From Hysterangium stoloniferum (Eukaryota > Basidiomycota > Agaricomycetes > Hysterangiales > Hysterangiaceae), in assembly GCA_015178975.1 (NCBI GenBank), contig WHVD01000258.1, positions 23,621 through 87,620 on the forward strand: a stretch of DNA of 64,000 nucleotides. The letters are read 5' to 3'. A program made the translations under genes and the position numbers. Below the pieces are notes generated by a model, which ran no database searches, was not told where the DNA came from, and saw only the letters and a list, made by a program, of their open reading frames with translations. Below are positions 1 through 10,781 of this stretch, piece after piece (the stretch's first letter is position 1; each line of letters begins with the position of its first letter).

Positions 1-745
1 CTCTGCTGCAATGGATGCCTTGGATGCTTATTATGCAGGTTGGCCACCATTATAAATGCAACTGATCAACTGCAGCAATCAAATTTGCAGTTAGCACCAC
101 ATACACAGCAGGGTCATCACCCAACAAATGTATCTGTTCAGCCATAGGCACCAATTGCCCAATTAGTGCCAGCTCAGCATGGTCATCCATCTGCACCACT
201 GCACCCTCATCATTCACATATTAATGCAGTTCCACAACTCTAGGCCCAGGTACCCATGTTGCAGTTAGCACTACCATACCATCACCATCCAACATACTTT
301 TGTCCCAACAATGGAAGGGTTTATTAAGCTCCCCAAGTTTACATATGACAACAGCCATGTTGTTCCTTACTCCCCTATTTTTCTTCTCTCCTTTGAATGC
401 TACATCAATGTGGAGTTGACCTTTACCAATAGGTCAATGGAGTACATGCATAAGTACTGGTACAATGGCTATGATCACATAACTATATGGAATTTGGAAA
501 GACACCAGATTAAATTCAACAGTACCTTGATGTACATTATGTCAGTTCACATGAGTCTGTCTGGCAAATAATGTGCAATGAACTCCACATCCAAAGTTCC
601 TACACTAATGGATATGAAATGAAAACACTGTAGTTTTTGATGGTGATCAAGTTCCTGCTGAGGGTTTACAAAGGGCAGAGCATTCAGGACAACCCTGATG
701 GCTTATTTTGAAGCTAATGCCAAGGATCTAATTGGCTACACAACA
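1..745 (+). pseudogene. Helitron Rep/helicase fragment, internally deleted
   Basis: The first 60 bases encode a degenerate version of the proline/alanine-rich Helitron N-terminal region (AMDALDAYYA resembles AMDILHAQYA of the copy at 52-57.5 kb). From about 311 the sequence jumps to the end of the Rep domain (PKFTYDN, then YMHKYWYNG, the two-tyrosine region) and from about 690 to a piece before the helicase (LMAYFEANAKDLIGY). The middle of the element is missing and the frame is broken by stops. This is a dead fragment of the same family as Helitron B. An unfavourable W replaces C in the KYCYKG stretch. The identity is clear from the direct match to the Helitron B translation. Confidence 0.8.
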
Positions 746-960
746 GTTACAAAAGGACACAGTGGTTACAAAAGAAACAGTGGTTACAAAAGGAACAACA
801 GTTACAAAGGCACAATGAAAAAAGAACAACAGTTCAAAAAGGAGCAACAGTCCAGAAAGGAAGGAATGGAAACTGTTCAAAGATTGGCAGTTGGAGAACA
901 CCCAATGGGTAGGAAAGGCACAGCAGTCATGAAAGAAACAACAATGAGTGAATATTTTTG
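745..960 (+). repeat. Minisatellite of GGTTACAAAAGGAA-type units
   Basis: Degenerate 12-18 base units of the form GTTACAAAAGGAACAACA are repeated, then decay into related CAGTC/GAAAGGAA sequence. The same unit type forms a longer array at about 59700-60215. An open frame runs through it on the + strand but is only repeat translation. The array sits exactly between two oppositely oriented Helitron fragments. Confidence 0.75.
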
Positions 961-961
961 A

Positions 962-1944
962 ACAAACTTGGTTATTTTGTGTCTTTCCAAATTCCATAGT
1001 TGTACGATCATGCCCCTTGTAACAGTATTTATGCATGTACTTCATTGACCTATTGGTAAAGGCTAACTCCATATTGATGTGGTATTCAAAGGTGAGAAGC
1101 AAAATAGGGGAGTAAGGGACAACATGTCTGTTGTTATATGTAAACTTGGGAGTTCCATAAACCCTTCCATTGTTGGGGTGACAGCATTTTGGATAGCCTT
1201 CCTCATTGTAGCTTCACACTAATCCTTTGGATAGTGTTTACTACATTTCATATCTACCATACAGGCAGCATTTGGATGTTCAGTCCACAGGGACCATGGG
1301 TCATGAGTTGTCCTACTAAATCAAATAGTTTGGGATGTTTTCAGGATCTGGAAAACAGCAGAAACAATTGAGTTGACATCTTCTGGTGTCCTTGGCTTAT
1401 CCTTCTCATCAAACAATATGAGGCAGAGCATGTGTGGAAGACCACACTTTGGAATTCAATGACATGGATATAGGGCCACTGTTCTACCAAAGATGTAGTC
1501 CTCTGTGATCATTTTGAGAAACTTAGCATTTTGGCAGCAAAGGCATGGGAAACCAAATCAGCATGATCAGCAGGAGTCTGGCCAGGAAGCAATTCATCAG
1601 TAACCTCCTTCCACTTGGGATCAGCTGTCATGGTGATGAAGCAGCTGGCATTTCCATACTTTTGTGCGGGCATTAACAATATACTGCTGAAATATTTTTT
1701 GTGCATAAAAAAGGGGTCATGGCTTCATTTGCTCTGGTAGGCAATAGGCATAATATTTATCTTTGGTCACTTTATGATTTCCACCTTTTTCATCTTCATC
1801 CTGTTGATTACCTGCTGTGCAGGCTGGGGCTGCCAATTTTTATTTGCATAGGGAATATCCCATGACCAACCACTCACCCTGGGGAAGAGCATGACATGCT
1901 GTGGTGAAGAGGTGTATAAATGGCTTGTGCTTCATGCACATGAT
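962..1944 (-). pseudogene. Helitron Rep fragment, inverted relative to 1-745
   Basis: Read on the minus strand this carries the Helitron Rep region: HALPQGEW-like sequence near 1860, then KYGNASCFITMTADPKWKEV (about 1600-1660), degenerate HUH-region sequence near 1430-1480, the PKFTYDN-like stretch near 1150 and MHKYCYKGHDRTTMEFG near 1000-1040. Stops and frameshifts are frequent. Homology to Helitron B ends at about 1945, where gypsy integrase sequence begins. Together with 1-745 it forms two inverted arms around the minisatellite. Confidence 0.8.
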
Positions 1945-3026
1945 GGGTATAAGTTTCCTCCCAAATCCTTTAGCTTCAACAAGTCCAAGGGAATGGGGAT
2001 TGATTAATATGTAGTCTCCTACTGTGATCTCTTCCACAATTATCCATTTCTTATTGTAACTACGAGCTTGGGTTTCCTGGGCCCATGCAATTGAGTCTCT
2101 CACTGCTTGTCAGTGATTTTCTAGTTCCAGGATCCATTGGTCCACCATCGGGCTAGCTGATAGCTCTCTAGGAATTACTGAGTCATCCCCTCCTAGGCAA
2201 CGAGAAATTCCTCTCAGTAGGTATCCCATTCGTAAGAAGGCTGGTGCATAGTTTGTCAAACCATGAACTGTTGAATTATAGGTATGAGTGACTACTTGAG
2301 TCCATTTGGACCATTCTTCCTTTGAAGTGGTGCAATAAGCCCATAACATCTGTTCTACAATAGCATTTGCATTCTCCATTTCGCCATCAGTTTGTGGGTG
2401 GTGGGATGAGGATACAGCAAGTGTGCTTCCATATACCTTGCAAACTTCTTTCCAGAGCCTACAGGTCCATCTCTTATCCTGATTGCAGATTATCCTTGAA
2501 GGCAGTCCAAAAGGAGCAGCTACTTTGTTCACAAAGATTCACATGAATCTCTCTGCTGACAGGTCTGAAGTTGTGGGTTCACAGATAATGAAACATGTGA
2601 GTTTGTCTACTGTGACAAAGATGGCTGAATGTGCATCCTTTCCAGAGGGTGGTAATCCGTTGATTAAGTCCATAGAAATGACTTCAAATGGTCTGGAGGG
2701 TACATCTGCAGGTCTAAGTGCTCCTTGTCATGTGGTGTGATCAATTTTGGTTTCTGACATATGTCACCGCTGTGAGTGTATGCCATGCAGTCCTGTAGCA
2801 TTCACGGCTAGAAGAATTGGTCTTTCATCAACTGAAATAATCAGTGTCCTCTTGCATGAGCTCCCTCAAAGGGGTTGTTGTGTATCAGTTTGAGTATGGT
2901 AGGTGTCATATTGCTGGGAATGCAGATTCAACTTTTCCAGTCCAAATCTCAGAAGTATAGCAGTTTACTCTTGCCAACAAAATAATGGGAAGGAGTAGTT
3001 ACCACATTTGGGGAGGTAGAGTCAGT
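1945..3026 (-). pseudogene. Ty3/gypsy integrase (zinc-binding and core domains)
   Basis: On the minus strand the order is: H2C2-like zinc-binding piece (about 2750-2900, with one of the two zinc cysteines replaced by glycine in the stretch YTHSGDICQK), the rve integrase core (about 2180-2720, with MDLINGLPPSG, then the HPQTDGEMENAN signature of the core), and a C-terminal basic piece (about 1950-2110, AQETQARSYNKKW) typical of the region after the core. In-frame TGA codons lie just before GALRPADVP and just before IFVNKVAAPFG, both explicable as CGA to TGA. It is the downstream half of the element whose RT lies at 3651-4990. The 3' end is cut by the Helitron junction at 1945. Confidence 0.85.
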
Positions 3027-3650
3027 AGTGGAGGATGGTCACACTTTATTGAATATACAAAATTTTACTGAATAATCCTCATATTTTCCAAGTGAGACTA
3101 TTCCTTCTGGCCATAACAACTTATTCTATGAGTTTATATTTAATTACCTGAAATTTCATCTTTAAAATATGCATGCCCTTTTAAAATACACATAAACGAC
3201 ATAGTTACACATGATTATTTGGGTTAACCTAGATTATTTGGGTTAAACAAGGTTATTTGGGTTAAACAAGGTTATTTGGGTTAACCTAGATCATTTGGGT
3301 TAAACAAGATTATTTGGGTTATGACTTAATCTTTGGGTTATGATGTATTCTCTTGTATACAAGCAAACTTTCAAATATATTTCATATAATTTAAATTTAG
3401 TTGGTTTAGAGAGTTAACCAGAACTATCTGGGGTACCAATCCCCATTGTGCAATTTATTCCAAAAGAATAATCTACAAATGATTGTTGACTAAATTTTGT
3501 CAGATACAGGATAAATATTAATATATTTGCATTCTTCAGAGTGATACCTAATCAACTGAATTTGATTAAATATTAATTTTACAACAAACAATATATATAT
3601 ATATACTTTAGTGGATAAATAATTTTTAAAGTGTTGGGTTATCCTCCAGT
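3027..3650. mobile_element. 624-bp MITE-like insertion inside gypsy pol
   Basis: The two ends form imperfect terminal inverted repeats: AGTGGAGGATGG...ACACTTTA on the left and, reverse-complemented, ACTGGAGGATAACCCAACACTTTA on the right. The insert interrupts the gypsy reading between the RNase H/linker part (ends near 3650) and the integrase zinc-binding part. It is AT-rich and non-coding. Between about 3208 and 3330 it carries six units of a roughly 20-base repeat built on ATTTGGGTTAA, which gives a telomere-like GGGTTA pattern. No target duplication could be assigned with confidence. Confidence 0.6.
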
Positions 3651-4990
3651 GTAGTGATTTCTGAAGCCTGGGTCTTTCTGATACCCCTTGTGGAGCTCCT
3701 TAGCATACTTATCATTGATTTCTATAAGTAGTTGAGAGTTTGATGAAGTGAAATCTAATTCATCCATTTCATCATCCTTGGGGAGGTTGTGAAAATCCCA
3801 TTCCATCTGAGGCAGTTCTTCCTTTGTTCTGATAGGTTCCACTAGCTCACAGTGAGTGATAAAGACTGCTCTTTCAGTGGGCCTGTTCTCCCACAACTTC
3901 TTGTTAGCATCCTTATTAAGAGAATCTAATATTATTGATGACAGATTGTCCCTTACAGGACTCACATAGTCAGGTACTCAGTAAAGTCTGGACAATGGAT
4001 CAACATTACTGTGAATTTGTCCTGCTCAGTGTAGGATTTCTAGACCAGGGTATGTAGTGTATACTCCCCCCCATGTGGCCAGTTGATGGTTAGTATTCTT
4101 GTAAGATCTGGCCCATTGCAAGGCTGCATGGTCAGTAATGAGGAGTATGTGCTCGTTTCAATAAAGGGTTGGAAATGAACTAGCCCTTCTTTGGCCACTG
4201 ATGCTTCTCATTCTGTGGCTGAGTAGTTACATTCAGCATTCTTAAATGTACAGCTCCAATAGGCAATAACATGCTCGATGGTGACACTAGTGGTGTTGAA
4301 GTCCGAGGCCCATGAGTCTGTCCAAACAAATTCCAGTTCTTTGGTTTTGTAATGAGTAACAAAGATGGGTACTTCTTGCAATTGTTCAAAGGTGGATTTT
4401 GCTTCAGTTTAAATCTTGGTGTCCTTTAGATCTCATACCATCATTTTCTGAACCTGTTGGGGACAGCATCCCACTGATGGGGTGTCCTAGAACTGAAGTG
4501 GAACCCAAAACAATCTTGATGTCCTCAAATGCTCTGGCATGTTCAGAATCCCAGGTCCAATGGGTCCCCTTCTTCAAAAGACTGAACAGAAGGGAAACTG
4601 TCCAAGAGTAAAACAGTATGTAAGCTGAAAAGTATAATACAATGCTGAGGAAACATTGAAGCTCCCCTATTTTGGTGGGTGGGGTGAGTTCTAGTATCAC
4701 AGTGACTTTCTCTTGGTGAGTCAAAAAACTGAGTCTTGATACCTTATATCCCAACAATAGGATAGAGTTGTACCTGACATGGCATTTTCTTGGGGGAAAG
4801 GGTGATTCTAGCTGCAATTATGGCTTGCAAGACCTGGTCCAAATGTTCTAGATGATCATCCCATGTCTTAGAAAAGATCATGATATCATCTATGTAGACC
4901 AGGTGGAAAATCCATTGATAGGGTGCGAATACAGCTTGCATGACTCTCTGGAAAATGGAGGGTCCATTCCTCAATCTGAAAGGCATCCTC
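3651..4990 (-). pseudogene. Ty3/gypsy reverse transcriptase-RNase H
   Basis: The minus strand reads RT palm sequence with the LVYIDDIMIFSKTWDDH catalytic motif (about 4850-4960), the thumb (GYKVSRL, LTPPTKIGELQCF, about 4640-4760), the tether and RNase H start (KGTHWTWDSEHARAF near 4560, then FVTHYKTKELEFVWTD near 4340), and a linker before integrase (3651-3965, DEMDELDFTSSNSQLLIE). A frameshift after SPKK (about 4800) separates palm and thumb frames, and further frameshifts lie in RNase H. RT fingers, protease and gag are absent. The element is inactive. Confidence 0.85.
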
Positions 4991-5215
4991 CAGCATCTCG
5001 AGCTGAGTGAAACCCACTACATGTAGCTCTCATCAATCTCTAAAAGCACCTGGGAGTTCAATGAGATGAAATTTGACTTGTCCATTTCATCATCTCTGGT
5101 CTAATAGAAACTTTTTCCTGATGGGTCAAGAAACCAAGTTAGGATACCTTGTGTGAAGGATAGGCTGCAAACAGCGCAATACTCCATAAGAGAACTGAGT
5201 ATTACTTTGATTCTT
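4991..5215 (-). pseudogene. Second scrambled copy of gypsy pol fragments
   Basis: About 5020-5110 repeats, with divergence, the linker segment found at about 3700-3790 (KSNFISLNSQVLLEID versus DELDFTSSNSQLLIEIN). About 5110-5175 repeats the thumb segment found near 4700-4750 (both begin with sequence for a THQEK-like stretch followed by a KVS/RL-like stretch). The pieces are too short to be a gene. They indicate rearrangement or two overlapping copies of the same family. Confidence 0.55.
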
Positions 5216-5699
5216 TATTTTTTCTATATTTTATATTATTTTGCCTTCACTCCAAATATGAGATACATCTTGCATTAAGTAGTGCAAAGGTCCATGTATG
5301 CTTGTGGGTGCATGAGCACCCACAAGCCCACAACAGTGACACTTGTAACCATAATAGTCACAATAGACAAGACACTTTTAACCCCAACAACCACCACCTT
5401 CACAATGCAAGTATTGGTTTGGGGTTCTGTCTCAATAACATCTGTGTTACCAAACTTATATTTCAACTGTGAGCAAAGCTTCACACTGAAACAGTCAAAG
5501 CTTACTCACTACTATTCAACTTGTCTTTATGGATAAAACTTAGTGCAGTAGAACACATCTCTCAAAGCTATTCCATTCCTTTCTCATAGTAGTGACACTA
5601 TTCCTACTCTCTCCCTCACTTTATAAGTAATCCCTAATTGTACCTCTAAATCGATCTGCATCCCGACTGCCATCAGTCCAATTGCACCTTGAGGTTGAT
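5216..5699. other. Non-coding stretch with an 11-bp-arm hairpin
   Basis: No gene recognised. At 5301-5326 a perfect inverted repeat CTTGTGGGTGC/GCACCCACAAG with a 4-base loop is present. A short open frame over 5282-5536 is threonine/valine-rich with no recognisable domain. The stretch lies between gypsy pol and the LTR remnant, where leader or gag sequence would be expected, but none is recognisable. Confidence 0.4.
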
Positions 5700-5972
5700 T
5701 GTTAAGGGATGGGCAGGCTCACGGAAGGTTTCCAGAGAAATCTGCAGATAATCTGGTAGGACTTAGCTTCAGCTTATACAGTGACTCCAAAAACCCTTTC
5801 CATACCCACCCCAAATGCAGTGTGTTAGGTGCACCACCTTACAGCATGGAAATTCCGCTTAGTGTTGGTGGAGTCATACATAGTACATACCCTTGGCTAC
5901 AAGATTGCTCCCTGGGTCATGTGATTTGGGCCACAGGGTGTAGAGATATGATCAATTTAAAACAGCAATAAC
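5700..5972 (-). mobile_element. LTR remnant, TGTTA...TAACA
   Basis: Read on the minus strand this 273-bp stretch begins TGTTATTGCTG and ends CCCTTAACA, the same terminal pentamers as the 741-bp LTR at 27168-27908. Near its 3' end it shares the block ATAAGCTGAAGC plus an ACAGATTTC-like/GCAGATTTC stretch with that LTR and with the LTR end at about 20080-20152. It is probably the 5' LTR, or a solo LTR, of the gypsy remains at 1945-4990, which have the same orientation. The other LTR was not found. Confidence 0.6.
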
Positions 5973-5989
5973 ATGGAAAGGGTATTTAC

Positions 5990-8155
5990 ATATTATCAAT
6001 ACTTGGTATAACGATGGAAAGAATGCCCAGCAAAAGCAGTGGGATTGGAGCCGGCAATATGCAGAAGTGCCTTAAGGGAGGTGACAAATTGGGAATAATG
6101 AAGTGGGGAGCCATCGCTGTTGCAGAACAGAGGGGAGCTGGGGGGACAAGGGTCGGTAGTGAATAAACATTTAAGAGTGTCACCCTGTCGCACCATCACT
6201 CTCCCCATTCTCCAACGCCGAGTCTTGTACTCTAATCCAGGGTCTTCCCTGGATGCTGCCAACCTCGATGTTAGTGTAAAGCTTGCTTTTGCTGCATTCC
6301 TTAGATGTAGAGAATTCACTGTTAAGCAACAAATTTGTGACTTTCGATCCCTACTCTCATTCACTGCTGCACTGTCCATGTCACCACCGTGGAAAGTCGA
6401 GGTCGTAGGATCCGTTGTCGTCGGTGCAAACGAGACAGGTCGGGATGCCTTGGAGTCTGGGGTGGCCTCCAGATCGAGGCAGTTGATGAGTGAAGCGAGG
6501 TCGTAATTTGCGGCTTCAAGGACAGAGAGGGCTGTGTGCGTAGAATCAGAATAGTCAGTAAAATCTGGAAAGACGAAAGGAATAAAACCCACCTTCGTCA
6601 CTGCCAACACCTAACGTCGATATACTGCCCATTATAGCTCTAGGCCTCTCACGCCGTCCGAATCCATCCCACCCATCCGCCCCAAAAGCTGCTCACTAAC
6701 AGGCCTCGGTCTCGGGCGCGGAGGAGTGGGTGCTGTGGAGACAGGGGATTCTTCCACAGTAGCAAGTGCGGTGGATTCCTGCCCATGTGCGCCGTATTTG
6801 ACAAATGCCCCGATACCAGTACTACCACGGTGGTGTGCCTCGAACTGGGGTACACAGACTGCAAGCCGTACGCATGCTTTTTCATCCACCTCCACCTCCG
6901 CCTCTGCATCGTCCTCAACATCGAGATCGGCCGTGCTAGCGTTGGCTTTACATTCTTCCGCCATCTGAACTTGCACACTGCCCTCTACGTTCTCTCCCTT
7001 CTGCGTCGATGTCGCTATTGATGCTGACGTTGACGTAGACGTGGACTCCAACGAGCTTCTCCGAGCTGGCTCAGACTCCATCGAGCTCCTCGAGATGATC
7101 CGAAGTCCTGGGAAAACACTCATGACGGGTGTACAGCGTCGGCCCTCGAGGGAATGTCTGGTTTTGCTTGTGGCTTTCGAGTCAGCCTTGGAGTTGCGTC
7201 TCTTTTTCTTTGTCTTCCCTGTTCTTCTCCTTCTCTTCCTTCCTTCCTTTCTCCTTCTCTTCCTTCTCCTTTTCCTTCTTGTCCTTCTTGTCCTTCTTCT
7301 TGTCCTCCTTCTCCTTCTCTCCCCCCCGATAACAACACCGCCCCACTTAATACTTCTCTTCCCACCCCCCACACTCATCCCCATCATCGTGTCCTCTCCA
7401 CTCGCCGTATACGTGCTTCCAGGTCTACCCGACTCGCCACTTGAACTGTATGCGCCTGAGCTGAGCCGGGTACGGTAGGTCCCAACGCTCAATAGCATGC
7501 CTAATGAGTCTGGCCTGCCGGTGCCTCTATCCTTGTCGTTATTATCGAACTGACTTTGACTGTGGGTGATAGAGATCGGCGGTGGCGCAGGTGGGTGCCC
7601 ATGACCCAGCGCGGCGATAGTACTGAACTTGGAGGTACTCGTCGAGGTGACGTGCGAGATGCTGGTGTGCGTATCGTCACGGCCGGGACTGTTACTGCTC
7701 AACGCACCGACTTCCCAGCAGTTGCTTGAGCTCTTTGCACGCTGCTGCTGCTGCTTGGTCCTTTTCTTCTCAGCTGGATCACTCATGATGGGTGTACGGC
7801 ATCGATAGGTTCGTTCACTGAAAAAATGCTTGATACCCCGTATGACCTGCTGGACAAGAGGGGCTTCAACAGCATCGAAGGGGAGGTCACAATCGACATG
7901 GAAGGATTTAACATTCCCAAGGTAGGACTTGATTGTTGATGACTTGAGTTGACGTGTGAGGCCGAAATGGGCAACCCACTCAACAATGGTGGTTTTGCTT
8001 GCGGGCAGGAGTGACTGATCCTGGTTGAGGAAGTGGGGCCGGAGGGTGACAAAGTCAATAAAGGATCGCTGGCCTGTGCTGTAGGTTTTCCAAGTACTTT
8101 TGGCAAGGCCATACCAGAGGAAGAAGGCGACAGGAGGGGAGAGGTGAGCATTCAT
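5990..8155 (-). pseudogene. Tyrosine recombinase of a Crypton/Ngaro-like element
   Basis: The N-terminal SAM-like (core-binding) domain starts at ATG 8155: FFLWYGLAKSTWKTYSTGQRS, then SSTIKSYLGNVKSFHVDCD and VQQVIRGIKHFF down to about 7800. The C-terminal catalytic part is on the same strand at about 6000-6165 (LFTTDPCPPSSPLFCNSDGS, then AFAGHSFHR, the HxxR box), after which the sequence ends before the tyrosine. The first catalytic arginine box (AAFLRCREFTVK, about 6285-6320) is on the PLUS strand, so an internal piece of roughly 6180-6345 has been inverted. Between the two halves lies a 0.7-1.1 kb foreign insert. The gene cannot encode a working recombinase. Confidence 0.8.
6346..7783 (-). 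other. Captured arginine- and serine-rich coding segment
   Basis: The minus-strand frame stays open from the recombinase N-terminal domain through about 370 codons of unrelated sequence: a QQQQ/SSSN stretch, many serine/threonine clusters, a run dominated by arginine and lysine (about 7205-7320), then acidic and serine stretches ending near 6632. A possible intron (to about 6570) leads to a further open stretch rich in D/S/T (about 6380-6565). Two imperfect 24-base direct repeats, CATGA(T/C)GGGTGTAC-like, sit at about 7119-7142 and 7783-7806. It resembles a host gene fragment captured by the element. No domain is recognised. Confidence 0.45.
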
Positions 8156-9077
8156 CTGATACCAACAATCTGGGGGTCACTTGAGCAGCTCTGCAGAGAA
8201 TCAAAGAGGGGCAAAGGGAAAATAAGCGTGAATATTGAAAATGCGAAGCAGAGTCAGCAAGCGCATTCATCTCAGAAGAAAGTCAAGAAGAAGAAAAAGA
8301 AAACCTCCTGGAATTCATAGGTAGGTTTGATTGGTTGTGTGGATTTGCATATCTAGCTTGGCAAGCTGACTGGGCCGAAAGGAATGCCAGATAATTGCCA
8401 GTAGCATTGTCTCTTCAATTTCGAGGAAAGAGAGAGCAAAGAAGAAGATGCACCGGAGCCTAAGTTCCCTGCAGAGGGAGAAAAGAAGAAGACACACTAG
8501 AGCCGAAGTTCCCTGCAGAGGGAGCAAAGAAGAAGACACACCAGAGCCTAAGTTCCCTGCAGAGGGAGCCAAGAAACCCACAGAGGCTGGAGGTAGAGAA
8601 ACGGGCCGGAATGCATGTGGTGCTTGTGGGGGAACAGCATGGATGGTGGAAGGCTGTGGAGGACTAGGGGCAGGAGGAGGAGGGGGGGTATTGGATGCCT
8701 GTTGCTGCTGAAGAGCCGTAATCTGTGAAGCCATAGTTCTAAGAATGCCTATGAGCTCCGAATTCAACAGCGAGGGCTGTACGGCAGGTGCAACAAGAGG
8801 AGGGTTGTGAGTCTCATCAGGAGGAGGAACTGTATGGGATGGTGCTGCTCAGAGCCCAAAGGAGTGGTGCTAGACATGGTTGTTGGTGGAAAAAAAAATC
8901 AGAGAAATCAGAGTCGGCAAATGGGTCGGGCTCAGTGGAAGAGATGCTAGGTAATGGCTGACTGTGAAGAGTGCGAGTGGCAGGAGGTATGGCGGCTTTT
9001 TGTTTGCTTTTGGACTTTGACAGCAGTGGGGGAGCAATAGGTGGCTTAGGTGTCGCTAGTTGCTTCCGACCAAACAC
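8156..9077 (-). pseudogene. Gag-like or accessory ORF of the recombinase element
   Basis: On the minus strand an open stretch from about 9077 (FGRKQLATPKPP, proline/serine-rich, then DPFADSDFSDFFF) shifts frame near 8880 and continues as LNSELIGILRTMASQITALQ followed by a polyproline segment (about 8640-8700). The upstream position next to a recombinase, the short coiled stretch with QQQQ and the low complexity fit the gag-like ORF found before recombinases in some basidiomycete elements; this function is inferred, not shown. No reverse transcriptase lies between it and the recombinase. No ATG could be assigned; the 5' end opens with GTG. Confidence 0.45.
8448..8577. repeat. 44-bp tandem repeat, about three units
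   Basis: Units of the form AGTTCCCTGCAGAGGGAG plus CAAAGAAGAAGACACAC are repeated at 44-base spacing, each containing a PstI-like CTGCAG palindrome. They lie within the gag-like ORF, just downstream of its proline-rich part, and explain its repeated leucine/serine peptide. Confidence 0.8.
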
Positions 9078-9555
9078 ACACTACTGAGCTACCTGCAAAA
9101 TAAATGGAACTCAAAGTCTTTTGAGACTATCGAGTGTGGAATTAAGACGAGACGAGGCACATCTCTTGGCAGACAGATATTTCGATCCTTATGTACCATC
9201 GGTTTTCTCCAGTCATTGCAGCTGGGCAAACATGAAAAAAATGAAGCTTAAATGAATTATGCACATACTGAGATGGTGTTGCCCAGACAAGCATCAGTAA
9301 GAGCTTGCAGCCCTTTCAACTGAATAAACAGGAATGTGTACAACATGTTGATCTAGGCTTGATGGATTGAGAATCTTTTCAGTTTTGGCACCATCTCATA
9401 TTGGTTACCTCAAGTACTGTAGAATTCAGGCTCATAACTATTTTATACCTTCATACAATAGTTGCCTCAGGACCACCTCAATCAATCTATAACCTTCATA
9501 ATCGGAAATTTTATTTTAATGGGCTTGAATACATCAAAACACATACAATCAACCA
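9078..9555. other. Non-coding gap
   Basis: No recognisable coding sequence between the gag-like ORF and the mariner transposase. A short open frame at 9060-9251 has no homology I can see. The AT-rich part from about 9400 may contain the mariner flank, but no clear terminal inverted repeat was found. Confidence 0.4.
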
Positions 9556-10781
9556 TCATAAATAATTAGAATGGCGAAACCACCCCATTGCATGCTGAGC
9601 AGTGACAGTGGCCAGTGTATCTGTCAAAAAAGCTGTAATTGCAACTTCATTGCGAGTGGAAATTATAGAGCAGAATGCTTCACCATGTTGTCGAAGAATA
9701 CTTTTCATATAGGAGAAACACTCCTCTATTGGATTAAAGTCAGGTGAATAGGGAGGTAAATAGAGAAGCTTGATGCCACTGAATAGAAAGGTTGAGTGTT
9801 AATATCCAAGCAGACAAAAAGAAAACTCACCGTTCTGTACACATCTCTGCCACACCTTTGACATATGGCACAATTATCCATTACCAAAACACTATTTTTT
9901 TCGGGATAAGGATTCATTATTTGAAGAAGGCTGGCGAGATATTATTGAAATGAGTCTCCATCAAAGGAACCTTTTGTTATATTCAGATAAATGATACTGT
10001 CCATTGTCAGAGCTGGTAGGACTGAATATCTGAAAACTCAACATCAGGATAACATTCATAGATGGCTAATGCAGCAGACCTGTCACCACATTGAAAGTAA
10101 CTCTGCACTTGTGCCCGTTGGCCTTTGATAGCACCCCCCATTGAGCGGTATGTTGTGAGCAAATTTACAGCACTCTCATCTGTAAACACCAGCCTTTCAG
10201 GTAATTCTTGCCCAATTGTAAAGAGAAAGGCATACCGGGATGCTTCACAACGTTCTAAAGCAACCTTAGATAACTATAGTTAAATTGAATATTGGGAAAT
10301 CAATCAAGCAAGGAAGAAAATGAATAGACACACCTTTTTTGTCATGTAACCTAAGAGCTTGAGAGTTCAGTGAACTGTTGAAAGGGATAACATAACACCA
10401 AGTGTGTCTGCTAGCTCAAGGGCAATTTCATCAAGGTACATGTCAGGTCTGCTTTAAAGAAGCTTCATCATGTACTGGCAATGCAAATAAATTTAGAAAC
10501 AACCCAATTGTGAGCTCACACTTACATTGCATGCTGTTTCATTCATCAGGGTGGGTCTACCCCTAATATTGTATGTCTTAGGATCCCATATAACATCTCC
10601 TATTTCTTGCCACAATTGCAATGTCCGGTGGACAACACGAATTGACATGTCTAAGTTGGTAGCAATCTCTATTGGTTTCATTGCAAGAATGGTATATTGA
10701 TAGATGACACGGTCCTTGAGATCTTTAGAATAGTGGATAGTGGCGATGAGTCATAGGCTGCTCTTCATTTTGGGAGGCCAT
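9556..10781 (-). pseudogene. Tc1/mariner (IS630-type) DDE transposase with introns
   Basis: Five exons can be read on the minus strand with GT-AG introns at 10475-10525, 10274-10333, 10030-10079 and 9779-9830. The first exon holds a helix-turn-helix (AMKPIEIATNLDMSIRVVHR). The DDE_3-type catalytic core follows: FTDESAVNLL (first D), VLVMDNCAI (second D) and YSPDFNPIEECFSYMK (third acidic residue), ending at the TGA at 9556. Splicing rescues almost the whole frame, but three nonsense codons remain (after MMKLL, after LSLSTVH, and after DGDSFQ), each explicable as CAA to TAA or CGA to TGA. A frameshift lies near the start ATG. The copy is dead but young-looking. Confidence 0.85.

Noticed and set aside
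3208..3330. Interstitial telomere
   Set aside because: The GGGTTA motif occurs within a 20-base unit inside a MITE, not as tandem hexamers.
7041..7478. Leucine/phenylalanine-rich plus-strand frame that looks like a membrane protein
   Set aside because: It is the complement of the arginine-rich run on the minus strand; pyrimidine-rich low complexity.
10007..10189. Frameshift in the mariner transposase after GDR
   Set aside because: A 50-nt GT-AG intron (10030-10079) restores the frame, so it is an intron and not a lesion.
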